From the NCBI GenBank assembly GCA_035652095.1, contig DASREM010000046.1, positions 1-31,011 on the forward strand: a stretch of 31,011 nucleotides of DNA, in the 5' to 3' direction. Origin of the DNA: DASREM01 sp035652095. Its GTDB lineage: Bacteria; Acidobacteriota; Terriglobia; Terriglobales; Acidobacteriaceae. Shown here in pieces: positions 1 through 7,781 of the stretch. The notes under the pieces were generated by a model. The model had not been told where the DNA came from. It ran no database searches and saw only the letters and a list, made by a program, of their open reading frames with translations. Position 1 is the stretch's first letter, and each line of letters opens with the position of its first letter. The position numbers and the translations under genes are program-made.

Positions 1-61
1 CCAGTTCGGCTTGCTTTAACACTCCTACGATCTGCTCCACAGAAAAGCGCTTCCTCTTCAC
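1..61 (-). CDS. IS3-family transposase OrfA, N-terminal 20 residues (partial)
   Basis: Read on the minus strand from a GTG at 61-59, the frame gives MKRKRFSVEQIVGVLKQAEL, a typical start of IS3-family OrfA. That protein binds the terminal repeats through a helix-turn-helix. A purine-rich stretch (GAAGGAAGGGGG) lies just upstream as ribosome binding site. The rest of the gene is outside the window. An identical partial copy lies at 30952-31011. Confidence 0.75.
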   Translation of the reverse strand, partial: MKRKRFSVEQIVGVLKQAEL

Positions 62-140
62 GGCAAATCCCCCTTCCTTCGTTGGTTGATTTTGCCGGAA
101 ACTAACCTTCAATGTGTCTCAGAAAATGGGGAGCCGATCA
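1..140 (-). mobile_element. IS3-family insertion sequence, left end (partial)
   Basis: Bases 2-141 are the exact reverse complement of 30872-31011. The element end begins TGATCGGCTCCCCATTTTC when read on the minus strand from base 140. It is followed by a purine-rich ribosome binding site and the start of a transposase OrfA. Only about 140 bp is present because the contig stops inside the element. The sequence beyond 141 differs from that at the other copy, so the boundary of the repeat is visible. The family assignment rests on the OrfA N-terminus and the TG-initial terminus. Confidence 0.8.
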
Positions 141-973
141 ACGCTACCTCGCCACTCGACGAACCGCCAATCTTTCCGCGCATTCTTCGGTACGTTGCAG
201 TGGATCAGCGTTGCCGCGACCGAATTGAATCGAACCCTGCAATTCCCCGCGATCGCGTCGGCGTCATCGAAAACGCTGTGGACCTCACTCGCTTTCGGCC
301 GCGTCCTTCCCTTCCGTCAACCCCCTGCAGAGCTCTTGTTTTCAGTAATTCGCGGAAGCAATACTCCGCGATCCATCAGGCCTGCCGAATGCAAGGCCTG
401 ATGTTGGCGGCGGTCGGCGCGGGCTTTAAGACTGAGGTGAGCCATCCGGAAAGTATTCTCCACAATTACGATCTGGTGTTCGCCAAAGCTCGCTGTGCCC
501 TCGAAGCTCTGTGCGTAGGCTGCGCCGTCATACTGTGCGATTTTCCAGGAAGCGGACCGATGGTAATGACCGCGAACCTCGATCACCTTCGCCGAATGAA
601 CTTCGGTCGCGGAGTGCTCACCGGGCCTCTCGATTCCGCGCTCCTCGCATCTGAAATTGCCCGTTACGACGCGCGAGATGCATTCGAAGTTTCGCGTCGC
701 CTGCGTGCCCAGGCTGGACTGGAGCACGCCACTACTCGATGGCTCCACCTGTATTCCGATGTGATTGCTGAAATGAGCCGGCTCGCGCCAGATCCTCAAG
801 GTGAACAACGTGCCCTGGAAAGCTATCTTCGCTGGCGCGAATCGAACCAGTCCCAACGCCAAGCCAGGCGCATGCAACGAATTCACGCCATCCCCCTCCT
901 GGGCAAGCCACTCGCAGCATTGGCCCATCGCGCGCTCGGGAAACGCTCCGGAAGGATTTCCGGCAACAACTGA
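141..973 (+). pseudogene. Glycosyltransferase (GT4-like), 5' end removed by the IS
   Basis: The frame is open from the IS boundary to a stop at 971-973 and gives about 277 native residues. The segment RVGVIENAVDLTRFRPRP resembles the inter-domain region of group 1 (GT4) glycosyltransferases. It is followed by a second Rossmann-like half with CALEALCVGCAVILCDFPG, the region that binds the sugar nucleotide in this fold. The acceptor-binding N-terminal half is absent. The only in-frame initiator upstream is a TTG inside the IS (86), so I treat the gene as disrupted rather than as a 295-residue protein. The substrate is unknown. Confidence 0.6.
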
Positions 974-1012
974 GTTCCCCCGGTAGTGGCTTGGTTTGAA
1001 TTTCCCATACTG

Positions 1013-1117
1013 TGACGTCATCCTGAGACGCAGCGCAGCAGAGTCGAAGGATCCCGCGTGCACAAAATGTCGCGTTGTGCACGCGAGATCCCTCGCCTAT
1101 CGGCTCGGGATGACGTC
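1013..1117. repeat. Long imperfect hairpin repeat (GACGTCATCCTGAG...GGGATGACGTC)
   Basis: The outer arms TGACGTCATCC (from 1013) and GGATGACGTC (to 1117) are complementary. Inside them, GTGCAC and GATCCC/GGGATC-like segments also pair around a central loop. The gap 974-1336 has no credible gene, and this hairpin is its main feature. Repeats with a 'TCATCCTGAG...GAAGGATC' core are, from memory, dispersed in many soil-bacterial genomes, so it is probably a REP/MITE-like interspersed element. It could also act as a terminator for the upstream gene fragment. Confidence 0.6.
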
Positions 1118-1336
1118 TATTCGGGTTAACGGTTCAAATTGAGCCACTGCGGTTTCCCCCTGCATTTCTGAACAGTGACTCTGCATTTGTCACCGTACAT
1201 GCCTCAAGAGGCGTAAGATGCCAACTGGCTCCATTCTTGATGGGTGCTGAGTAGCTCGTCCACCCATCCCCGTTGAAACCCGGGCGCAAGTTGCTCGATA
1301 GCCTTTTTTGCAAGGCGCGAAGGAGGGCAATTCTGC

Positions 1337-2890
1337 GTGCGTATTCATCTCATTAATCCCAGTGAAGTGTCTTTCGGTACTGCGGTGATTACGCCGCGGT
1401 GGTTGTACGTCCTTGCGGCCGCCACACCCCTGAGTTATGGCGACCCCTGCCTGGTGGACGAAACCCTAGAACCCGTAGATATAGGTGAGATTGAAGCCGG
1501 CGATATCGTGGGGATTGGCATCCACACTGCCAACGCTCTTCGCGGATACAAGATCGGAAAACTCGCTCGCGAACGCGGCGCCTATGTCGTGTTCGGCGGC
1601 ATTCACGCCACGCTCTACCCCAACGAGGCCCACGAACTCGGCGGCGCGCATGCCGTCGTGAGGGGCGATGGCGACGTCATCTGGTCCAAGGTGTTGGCCG
1701 ACTGCGAGCGTGGCAGCCCCCTCCTCGTCTATGAAGGCGGACGCATCGAAGCCAGTTCGTTCCTGGCTGCGCGTTGGGATCTGGTCCCTCGCAAGAGCTA
1801 CATGTGGGCTTCCGTGCAGACTGTCCGGGGATGTCCTAAGCATTGTTCTTTCTGCTCGGTGTGGCGAACCGATGGCCAACGCCCTCGTCAGCGTTCTTCC
1901 GACGTTGTCATCGAAGAGATCGTCGAGCTGAGAAGGCTGGGGTTCCGCTTCATCGCACTCGCCGATGACAATTTTTATCCAGTGACCCTCACCGACCTGC
2001 GCTTGGCCGAGGAGCAGCATAATACCGCTCGCCTCAATGAGCTGAAGACGATTCGCGCTGAACGGTTTTCCCTGATGGAACGTCTCGCACAGCTTCCCCC
2101 CGATACTATTTTCTTTACTCAAATCACCATGGAGGCAGCCGAAGATTCTGAGTTCCTCGACGCCATGCAGCGGGCGCACATCAAAGGCGCGCTGGTGGGA
2201 GTCGAGGCCGTGACCCCTCAGGGACTGAAAGACGTCTACAAAGAGTTCAATTTTGCCGGTGAAGACCTGGTCAGGCAGCTGAGAAAGTTCCGCGAGCACG
2301 GCGTCTATGTGCTCGGCTCGTTCATCTTCGGGCTGCCCAGCGATCGCCCGGAAACCTTCGCCGCCACCGCCACCGCCGCCGCCCAGGCCGAAATCGCCTT
2401 TGCGCAATTTGTGATGTTAACCCCGTATCCGGGAACCGTAGACTTCATCAAATGGGAAAAACAGATGGATGCCGCTCCGGTGCTGATTGGCGGCATTCCC
2501 ATCACTCGTCGCTGGCTGATTCCCCAGGCGCTGCGGCCCAAGCTGTATTGGCCACACCCAACCATGTCGGCCGAAGAAGTTCGCGAGCGCACTCAATCCG
2601 TGTGGGACAACTTTTACGGCTTGAGGTTGATTTGGACGCGCTCGCGGTTCATCAAGTCCTTTCGCGCCCGTCTGGCTTTCGTCCTGATATCGAAAATCTA
2701 CCGCCAGATGTATGCCGATACCGGCATCGCCACCGACAGCGCCCGTGTCTCCCGATCCGCGCAGTGGGCCCGCTTGCTCGCCAAGCCCTGCCAAAGATTG
2801 TTTGCCGGCCGGCCCATGCCAAACCTCGAAGTGCCCGGCGCATGGGCTCCTGCCGCCACTCTCGAACAAGGCACATCCGCGAGCCACTGA
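1337..2890 (+). CDS. B12-binding-domain radical SAM protein
   Basis: Starts at GTG 1337, with AGGAGG at 1321-1326 as ribosome binding site; 517 residues. Residues 1-130 look like a cobalamin-binding Rossmann domain, with GGIHATLYP at 87-95 matching the GG(x)HAT signature of this family. The radical SAM core follows, with C166, C170 and C173 in CxxxCxxC as ligands of the 4Fe-4S cluster that cleaves S-adenosylmethionine. Family members carry out methylations or rearrangements on unreactive carbons, for example hopanoid methylases (HpnP/HpnR) or bacteriochlorophyll enzymes. The substrate cannot be read from the sequence, and no hopanoid gene is nearby. It appears monocistronic. Confidence 0.85.
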   Translation: MRIHLINPSEVSFGTAVITPRWLYVLAAATPLSYGDPCLVDETLEPVDIGEIEAGDIVGIGIHTANALRGYKIGKLARERGAYVVFGGIHATLYPNEAHELGGAHAVVRGDGDVIWSKVLADCERGSPLLVYEGGRIEASSFLAARWDLVPRKSYMWASVQTVRGCPKHCSFCSVWRTDGQRPRQRSSDVVIEEIVELRRLGFRFIALADDNFYPVTLTDLRLAEEQHNTARLNELKTIRAERFSLMERLAQLPPDTIFFTQITMEAAEDSEFLDAMQRAHIKGALVGVEAVTPQGLKDVYKEFNFAGEDLVRQLRKFREHGVYVLGSFIFGLPSDRPETFAATATAAAQAEIAFAQFVMLTPYPGTVDFIKWEKQMDAAPVLIGGIPITRRWLIPQALRPKLYWPHPTMSAEEVRERTQSVWDNFYGLRLIWTRSRFIKSFRARLAFVLISKIYRQMYADTGIATDSARVSRSAQWARLLAKPCQRLFAGRPMPNLEVPGAWAPAATLEQGTSASH

Positions 2891-3246
2891 GCTGATAGCC
2901 GAAGGTCGAAGCAGCTGGTCGTGTCCCTTCGCGGTCCTTCGTGTCCTTGCGGGCGGTTGAATCGTCACCATCCGGTTTCCCGAATCGGATTCCCCCTTCA
3001 AAAAATGTCCTGTGCTTTGGGGAATTTCCTGCCACTGGTTCGTCTCCTCAATAGACACTTCGACGATTGCTGCCGGGATTGTCAGGAAACTGTACGCCGC
3101 TCAAACGGAATTCAGAGATTTCGACGCCACGGTGCAGTTGGATCGTGGCTAAGCTGGCGCAACCAAAAGAAGCTTCATCGCTGTCTTGCGGTATCCCGTG
3201 TGCAACGCAGGCAAGGCGACTCGATCACATCCCAAAGGTGCACCGC
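2891..3246. other. Intergenic region without recognised gene
   Basis: No convincing reading frame is visible. Bases 2926-2952 carry CCTTCGCGGTCCTTCGTGTCCTT, the reverse-complement style of a short CACGAAGGACAC repeat that reappears at 8722-8757 before parB. The last 100 bases presumably hold the promoter and leader of the Kelch gene, but no clear -35/-10 pair stands out. Confidence 0.4.
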
Positions 3247-4350
3247 ATGAAGAAAATCACTTGCGCAGTTCTCCCGTTACTTCTCCTGGTTTCGTTCAGC
3301 GTAGCCCAGCAGGCGCCGGGAACATGGGCGAAGGCCGGTATCCTCGTCTCCGCCGCCAACGACGCCTACCTCATGAACGATGGACACGTATTCATACCTG
3401 GCTCAGAACTTGTCGGCACCGTGGGCCCGCAAATCTGGGATCCAGCCACCTCCACCTGGAGCCTGCTCCCGGCTCATCTCTACGGCCGCATTGGTTCCGT
3501 CTCCATCGTCCTGAACGACGGCCGCATCCTGGTCACTGGCGGACAGACTTCCCTGAATACGGCGGAGATCTATGATCCATTTCTTAACCAATGGCGCCTG
3601 AGCGCAAGCACGCTTGTCGTTGGCCGCTACTTCCACCGTGTGACCAAGCTCAACGATGGCCGGGTGCTCCTGACCGGCGGATGCAGCGCTTATGGATGTG
3701 CTACCGCCGCTTCCATAAGTGAAATCTACGATCCTGTCGCCGACACCTTCACAGCGACGGGCTCGATGAGCATCGTTCGCACCTTCCACACGGCCAGCGT
3801 GCTCGGCGACGGTCGGGTCCTGATCGCCGGTGGTTACACAAACACCGGAACGGGCGTCTCGCGGATCGCCGAGATCTTCGATCCCGCAACCGGCCTGTTC
3901 ACTAAGACAGGCAACATGACCGCTACCCGCTCAGAGCACACCGGCACCGTGATGAAGGATGGCCGCGTGCTGGTCACCGGCGGAAGCACCGATTATGGCG
4001 CCGTCCTGAAGTCCGCCGAGATCTATGACCCGATCACAGGAAAATGGACTCGAACCTCAGGCATGAGCGCCAATCGCTACGAGCACAGCGCCATTCTCCT
4101 CCCCGACGGGAAAGTCATGGTCGCCGGCGGCTACTCCGCAACGCGCTACACCTACATTGTTCTCAGGCTCGTCGAACTGTTCGACCCGCTCACCGGCACC
4201 TTCAGCAAGGGAACCCCGATGATCCAGCCCCGGCTCCAGTTTGGCCTGCTGCAATTGCAGGATGGACGCATCATGGCTGTCGGCGGAGACTATGCGGTGA
4301 TTGGCCCCCACAAGATCTTCTACGGTGACGCTGAAACCTATCAACCCTGA
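3247..4350 (+). CDS. Secreted Kelch-repeat beta-propeller protein
   Basis: ATG 3247 is preferred over upstream in-frame starts because it begins a clean Sec signal peptide (MKKITCAVLPLLLLVSFSVA, cleavage after about residue 20); 367 residues. The mature part has about six repeats. Each repeat contains a DGRVLxTGG-type strand and an AEIYDPxxxxW/F segment, the Kelch / galactose-oxidase propeller pattern (for example near 3523-3585, 3655-3735, 3811-3885, 3955-4035, 4105-4185 and 4255-4300). No copper-ligand arrangement or catalytic domain was recognised, so it is probably a binding or structural extracellular protein. Such proteins are common in Acidobacteriota. A strong terminator follows directly. 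Confidence 0.8.
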   Translation: MKKITCAVLPLLLLVSFSVAQQAPGTWAKAGILVSAANDAYLMNDGHVFIPGSELVGTVGPQIWDPATSTWSLLPAHLYGRIGSVSIVLNDGRILVTGGQTSLNTAEIYDPFLNQWRLSASTLVVGRYFHRVTKLNDGRVLLTGGCSAYGCATAASISEIYDPVADTFTATGSMSIVRTFHTASVLGDGRVLIAGGYTNTGTGVSRIAEIFDPATGLFTKTGNMTATRSEHTGTVMKDGRVLVTGGSTDYGAVLKSAEIYDPITGKWTRTSGMSANRYEHSAILLPDGKVMVAGGYSATRYTYIVLRLVELFDPLTGTFSKGTPMIQPRLQFGLLQLQDGRIMAVGGDYAVIGPHKIFYGDAETYQP

Positions 4351-4370
4351 TCTCCCCTGAGATACTCCAC

Positions 4371-4404
4371 GCCGGGCGGCTTCTCCAGCCGCCCGGCCTT
4401 TTTA
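4371..4404 (+). terminator. Rho-independent terminator after the Kelch gene
   Basis: A perfect 10-bp stem (GCCGGGCGGC at 4371-4380 with GCCGCCCGGC at 4388-4397) closes a 7-nt loop and is followed by CTTTTTA. It ends the Kelch transcript and insulates rsmG downstream. Confidence 0.92.
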
Positions 4405-4585
4405 TGGGCGAAGAACCGACCTCCTTCATCCCACCTGTTCATCGCCGTGAGTCTTGCTTCGCATGGTTCTTCCCGCTTCACTCCCCGGGCGTCCTGCATT
4501 CACATCTTTGTTCGTAAAGACTCGGGATCCTTCTCGCGTTTACGCTTGAGATTTTCACCTCGACGCTGTGTTTTAATTCCGGGAG

Positions 4586-5257
4586 GTGGAATACTCTCGC
4601 ATCGGCGAATTGCTCCAGCCCTTTCTGGTTACGCCGCTTCCCTTCTCCGGATCCACCGCCCATCCCCTTACGGTGCGCCAGCTTGCCTGTATATCGACAT
4701 ACATCGATCTATTGCTTCGCTGGAACGCTCGCATAAACCTGACCGCGGTGCGCGATCCGGAAAAGGTCGTGACACGACATTTTGGCGAGTCCCTGTGCGC
4801 GGCGCGCGCGATGGCCGCGACTCGGTCCAGCGCTCCGGCCCGCCTGGCCGACGTGGGCTCCGGGTCCGGCTTCCCTGGCCTGGCCATCAAAATCTTTGTG
4901 CCGGAGTTTCTGGTGACCCTGATCGAATCCAATCACAAGAAGGCCACCTTCCTGCGCGAGGTCATTCGCGCTCTCGACCTCACTGGCGTTGACGTATTCC
5001 CGAAGCGCGCAGAAGACTTCCCCCCTGCGTCTGCTGACGTGGTCACCCTTCGCGCCGTCGAGCGTTTCGACTCCATTTTGCCGGTCGCCGCAGGCCTGGT
5101 TGCCCCTGGCGGGACTCTTCTCCTCTTAATCGGACGCGACCAGCAGGCTCGTGCCGCAGCGCACCCACAATTCGCGTGGCGGCAGGGTTGGATTCTCCCC
5201 GGGTCAAGCAACCGAGTTCTGCTGGTCGGCAATCGGGCTCCCGAACCAAAGGAGTAA
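4586..5257 (+). CDS. rsmG: 16S rRNA (guanine-N7) methyltransferase RsmG (GidB)
   Basis: RsmG methylates N7 of G527 in 16S rRNA using S-adenosylmethionine. The protein has 223 residues, the usual family length. The N-terminal helix block WNARINLTAVRDPEKVVTRHFGESL (46-70) is characteristic. The SAM-binding glycine motif GSGSGFPG is at 91-98, followed by the acidic end of beta-2 (LIESNHKKATFLREV). The called start is GTG 4586, but GGGAGG sits immediately against it, so initiation is uncertain by a few codons. rsmG lies next to parA-parB in many bacteria near the replication origin. Here an IS1595-family element separates them. Confidence 0.93.
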   Translation: MEYSRIGELLQPFLVTPLPFSGSTAHPLTVRQLACISTYIDLLLRWNARINLTAVRDPEKVVTRHFGESLCAARAMAATRSSAPARLADVGSGSGFPGLAIKIFVPEFLVTLIESNHKKATFLREVIRALDLTGVDVFPKRAEDFPPASADVVTLRAVERFDSILPVAAGLVAPGGTLLLLIGRDQQARAAAHPQFAWRQGWILPGSSNRVLLVGNRAPEPKE

Positions 5258-5317
5258 TAGTGGGAGACACGCCCCGCCAGAGATCGGGAAGTGGGAACCT
5301 CGCGAAACCGGGGTGGT

Positions 5318-5325
5318 CAAATAAG
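5318..5325. repeat. 8-bp target-site duplication, left copy
   Basis: CAAATAAG directly abuts the left terminal repeat of the IS1595-family element and is repeated exactly at 7412-7419. Eight base pairs is the known duplication length for this family. Confidence 0.9.
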
Positions 5326-5375
5326 GGCAATAAATACCTTGAGTAACCAAACTGTGGCATTTACCCTGTCTCTGC

Positions 5376-6164
5376 ATGAATCTCTTAGCCTATATAACAA
5401 TGAAAATTCAGAGGGCGGAAACTCACCTCAACGCCCTTAATGCAAGCATGGGGACATTTTTGAAAGAAGCGTGTACCGTCACTACCCATGACGATCCCAA
5501 GACAGGCCGCTGCGTCCGACGCACGAAATTCAACCCTATGCCCTCGGAGATCGGCATGGAACTCGGGGAATTTCTCTATTGCCTTCGATCTGGACTCGAT
5601 CAGATGGCATGGCAACTCGCGCTTACATCCTCTCGGCAAGACCATCCCCGAGACGTTTGCTTTCCTATCTTTGACAGAATCGAAAACAGTCAAGATCGGA
5701 GGAACCTGAGGCGAGTGCTCGATTTGTTCCCTGTCGATGTCGCTCATGAGATTGATGCTCTGCAACCGTACAAAAGTGCGAGTCCTGTGGAGGAGCATCC
5801 CCTGTGGCAATTGAACACGCTTTGCAATATCGACAAGCACTGGATCATTCCCTTCAACGGGAGAGCCAAGCGTATTTTTGTCCCCAGGAATCCCGCCGCT
5901 ACCCTCATCCCGTTGGAGGATGAAGACACATACGAAGTTAGTGTTCCCCTCGCCGACAAGTGGCAATTTGACTTCGATCCACATTTTCCTGTCGAAATAG
6001 AGTTGGGCGAGTGGGATACCGATTTGGTCATTCCCCGTCGCAGACTCGCTGATATACACGGTTTCATCGTCTGTACAGTGATCCCACGATTCCGTAAATT
6101 CGACGGGCCGATTGTTGAGACCATCGGCACTCGTATCGGAGAGATCAAATCCGTTTACTCCTAA
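5376..6164 (+). CDS. IS1595 cargo protein of unknown function (degenerate HEPN-like motif)
   Basis: 262 residues, starting at ATG 5376 or possibly ATG 5400 (MKIQRAETHLN). It begins with a helical segment (RAETHLNALNASMGTFL). A second helix holds FLYCLRSGLDQMAWQLAL. Then come FPIF, LQPYK and LWQLNTLCNIDKHWI, and a beta-rich C-terminal half. I recognise a widespread uncharacterised family with the pattern 'LRSALDHL...FPI...LQPY...NIDKHR'. Its R-x4-H resembles a HEPN RNase motif, but in this copy the histidine is replaced by Gln. No signal peptide is visible. It lies inside the IS1595 element, so it travels with the transposon. The function is unknown and the HEPN relation is only a suggestion. 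Confidence 0.7.
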   Translation: MNLLAYITMKIQRAETHLNALNASMGTFLKEACTVTTHDDPKTGRCVRRTKFNPMPSEIGMELGEFLYCLRSGLDQMAWQLALTSSRQDHPRDVCFPIFDRIENSQDRRNLRRVLDLFPVDVAHEIDALQPYKSASPVEEHPLWQLNTLCNIDKHWIIPFNGRAKRIFVPRNPAATLIPLEDEDTYEVSVPLADKWQFDFDPHFPVEIELGEWDTDLVIPRRRLADIHGFIVCTVIPRFRKFDGPIVETIGTRIGEIKSVYS

Positions 6165-6223
6165 GTGTCCTTGACGTACCTGTGTCACTGCGATTACCCT
6201 CGATTCTACGAGGTGTATTCGCC

Positions 6224-6409
6224 GTGACACATGCTCACCCAAAACCTTCCGCCAAGAATGAGACGGGTGAATATGAAAACTTTGAACGCGCCTTAAAAAA
6301 AGTTCTGTCTGTACCCCACTCCGAAATCAAGGCTAGACTTGACGCGGCGAAGAAGGCGAGACAGAGCGGGAAACGGGCTTCGGGCCGCGCTTCCCGCGCA
6401 AAGGATTAG
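6224..6409 (+). CDS. Small basic IS1595-associated protein
   Basis: 61 residues from GTG 6224, with GAGG at 6210-6213 as ribosome binding site; a longer version could start at GTG 6182. The core ENFERALKKVLSVPHSEIKARLDAAKKARQ is an amphipathic helical segment followed by a Lys/Arg/Ser-rich tail. From memory, similar short proteins accompany other IS1595-family transposases, so it may belong to the transposition unit rather than being random cargo. It is convergent with the transposase, and their stop codons overlap by 4 bp at 6406-6409. No experimental function is known to me. Confidence 0.6.
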   Translation: MTHAHPKPSAKNETGEYENFERALKKVLSVPHSEIKARLDAAKKARQSGKRASGRASRAKD

Positions 6410-7362
6410 CAACTCGCCTCTCCCACCTTGCCAGTCACCTCTTTGAAGGTTAACCGCTTTCCCGCGATCTGCGATAAAGCTAATTGAAACCGATCCGAGT
6501 CACTCATCGGATTTCCGCTCTCATCCTTGCGATTGTTGAATCGAAACATCTGCTCATCCAAGTATCTGAACAGATGGAATGGTTCCACACTCACATACGT
6601 GCCAGCGATTCCGCGCTTCAACAGTGACCAGAAATTCTCCAGCCCGTTTGTATGTACGCGGCCATCAACGTACTTCACGGCGTGGTCAATCACTTCGTGA
6701 GCGTATTCGCCAGCCAATCCTTCATAGGATTTTAGAGCGTCTGAGTACAGAGCTGCTCCAGCTTCAACGTGCTTGCGAACCTCAGTCTGCAAGGCATGTT
6801 TCTTGCGGTTCGGAACGACTGTAGCGCGAACCTTCCCGCCACGCTCAAGCACTCCCATCACAGCCGTTTTGTCCTTCGTTCCAGTTCCCGTGATGCGACG
6901 TTTGCGCTCGCTTACGTGCATGTTCCTAGCTTTCCCGCCGATGAATGTTTCGTCTACTTCGACTTCGCCGCTCAGTTTCGATCCGAAGAAACCATCCTGC
7001 AAAGCGAGACGGAGACGTTGCAGCATGAACCATCCAGCCTTCTGCGAAACTCCCAAGTCGCGGGAGATTTCATAGCTGGAGATTCCGTTCTTGCAATTGC
7101 AGAGCATCCAGAGAGCAGGCAGCCATTTTGTGAGCGAGATTGGCGAATCCTCAAACACTGTTCCCAGTTTCACCGTAAACTGCTTGTAGCACTCCTTGCA
7201 CTTCCACCGCTTCTGAGTCTTCAGGTAGTAGTGATCCTTGTGACCGCAGGCTGGGCAAACGGGAACTCCGTTCGGCCATCGCATCCGGGCCACAGCATCA
7301 ATGCAAACCTGCTCATCGCTGTAATGCTGTATCGCTTGCTGGAGTGTCTTTGGGTTTGCCAT
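6406..7362 (-). CDS. IS1595-family (ISXO2-like) DDE transposase
   Basis: 318 residues starting at ATG 7362. An N-terminal zinc ribbon has ligands C36, C39, C55 and C58 (CPACG...CKEC). A helix-turn-helix-like region (SSYEISRDLGVSQKAGWFMLQRLR) comes next. The catalytic RNase-H-fold domain follows, with VDETFIGGK (D137), YSDALKSYEGL (D208) and HTNGLENFWSLLKR (N239/E242), the DD(N/E) arrangement of the ISXO2-like family. The frame is intact and the ends match, so the element may still be active. Its transcription opposes rsmG and the cargo genes. Confidence 0.93.
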   Translation of the reverse strand: MANPKTLQQAIQHYSDEQVCIDAVARMRWPNGVPVCPACGHKDHYYLKTQKRWKCKECYKQFTVKLGTVFEDSPISLTKWLPALWMLCNCKNGISSYEISRDLGVSQKAGWFMLQRLRLALQDGFFGSKLSGEVEVDETFIGGKARNMHVSERKRRITGTGTKDKTAVMGVLERGGKVRATVVPNRKKHALQTEVRKHVEAGAALYSDALKSYEGLAGEYAHEVIDHAVKYVDGRVHTNGLENFWSLLKRGIAGTYVSVEPFHLFRYLDEQMFRFNNRKDESGNPMSDSDRFQLALSQIAGKRLTFKEVTGKVGEASC

Positions 7363-7411
7363 GCCAAGAACTTTACCAAATTAAGCTTGGTTAGTCAAGG
7401 TATTTATTGCC

Positions 7412-7419
7412 CAAATAAG
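7412..7419. repeat. 8-bp target-site duplication, right copy
   Basis: CAAATAAG immediately follows the right terminal repeat and equals 5318-5325. Removing 5326-7419 would restore an rsmG-parA spacer of about 430 bp. Confidence 0.9.
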
Positions 7420-7476
7420 CTTCCGGTCGTGTGGCCGGGCAGTGAGCGACCAGGAGAAGCGATTCCGCTCTAGCCA

Positions 7477-7492
7477 TGTTCCCGCGGGAACA
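7477..7492. promoter_or_regulatory. parS-like site 1
   Basis: TGTTCCCGCGGGAACA is a perfect 16-bp palindrome. It has the same outline as the classical parS (TGTTtCaCGtGaAACA) and probably binds the ParB encoded at 8758. It lies 58 bp from the right target duplication of the IS1595 element. Confidence 0.8.
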
Positions 7493-7518
7493 CTTCTTCA
7501 ATTGGTAGAATCGCACTA

Positions 7519-7534
7519 TGTTCCCGCCGGAACA
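7519..7534. promoter_or_regulatory. parS-like site 2
   Basis: TGTTCCCGCCGGAACA matches site 1 except for one base in the centre. It lies 42 bp downstream of site 1. Confidence 0.8.
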
Positions 7535-7591
7535 GTCCTCAAACAGATCCGCCTCACCCAGATTCTCTACTCCTCGATGCCAATCGCCGAA

Positions 7592-7607
7592 TGTTCCAGC
7601 AGGAACA
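7592..7607. promoter_or_regulatory. parS-like site 3
   Basis: TGTTCCAGCAGGAACA keeps both TGTTCC/GGAACA arms and differs in the centre. It lies 73 bp from site 2. Confidence 0.75.
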
Positions 7608-7618
7608 CATGACAACAG

Positions 7619-7634
7619 TGTTCCCGCGGTAACA
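7619..7634. promoter_or_regulatory. parS-like site 4
   Basis: TGTTCCCGCGGTAACA differs from site 1 at one arm position (T for G). It lies 27 bp from site 3 and about 150 bp before parA. ParB bound to this cluster may also repress parAB transcription. Confidence 0.75.
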
Positions 7635-7781
7635 CTGTGGAATCTTTCCGAGGAAAACGCGCCCATGTACCTTCTACTGCAATAAATTCGAATAAATCGC
7701 TGCTGCACTGAATTCTGTCATTGCGTTTCCACCTCAATCCAAACTATGCTGCGCTTGCTCAGGACTTCTCCTAACAACTCA

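Larger units (their letters stand above)
5326..7411. mobile_element. Complete IS1595-family element with two cargo genes
   Basis: The element is 2086 bp. The left inverted repeat (5326-5353) starts GGCAATAAATACCTTGA. The right one (7384-7411, read on minus) starts identically, with about 26 of 28 positions matching. It is flanked by CAAATAAG on both sides. It carries a transposase on the minus strand plus two plus-strand genes, a 262-residue protein and a small basic protein. Simple IS1595 elements are about half this size, but members with passenger genes are known in the family. It inserted between rsmG and the parS cluster without breaking a gene, so the insertion looks fairly recent. Confidence 0.93.

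Noticed and set aside
86..973. Intact 295-residue glycosyltransferase starting at TTG 86
   Set aside because: The start and first 18 codons lie within the IS end, and the N-terminal half of the fold is missing; a gene fragment is the better reading.
317..1063. 248-codon open frame on the minus strand
   Set aside because: It is antisense to the glycosyltransferase remnant and runs into the hairpin repeat; no family resemblance.
5385..6242. 285-codon open frame on the minus strand inside the IS1595 element
   Set aside because: The plus-strand frame has family-like motifs (LRSGLDQ, LQPY, DKH); the minus frame does not.
7391..7708. 105-codon minus-strand open frame over the parS cluster
   Set aside because: Its apparent coding is produced by the repeated palindromes; no protein similarity or start signal.
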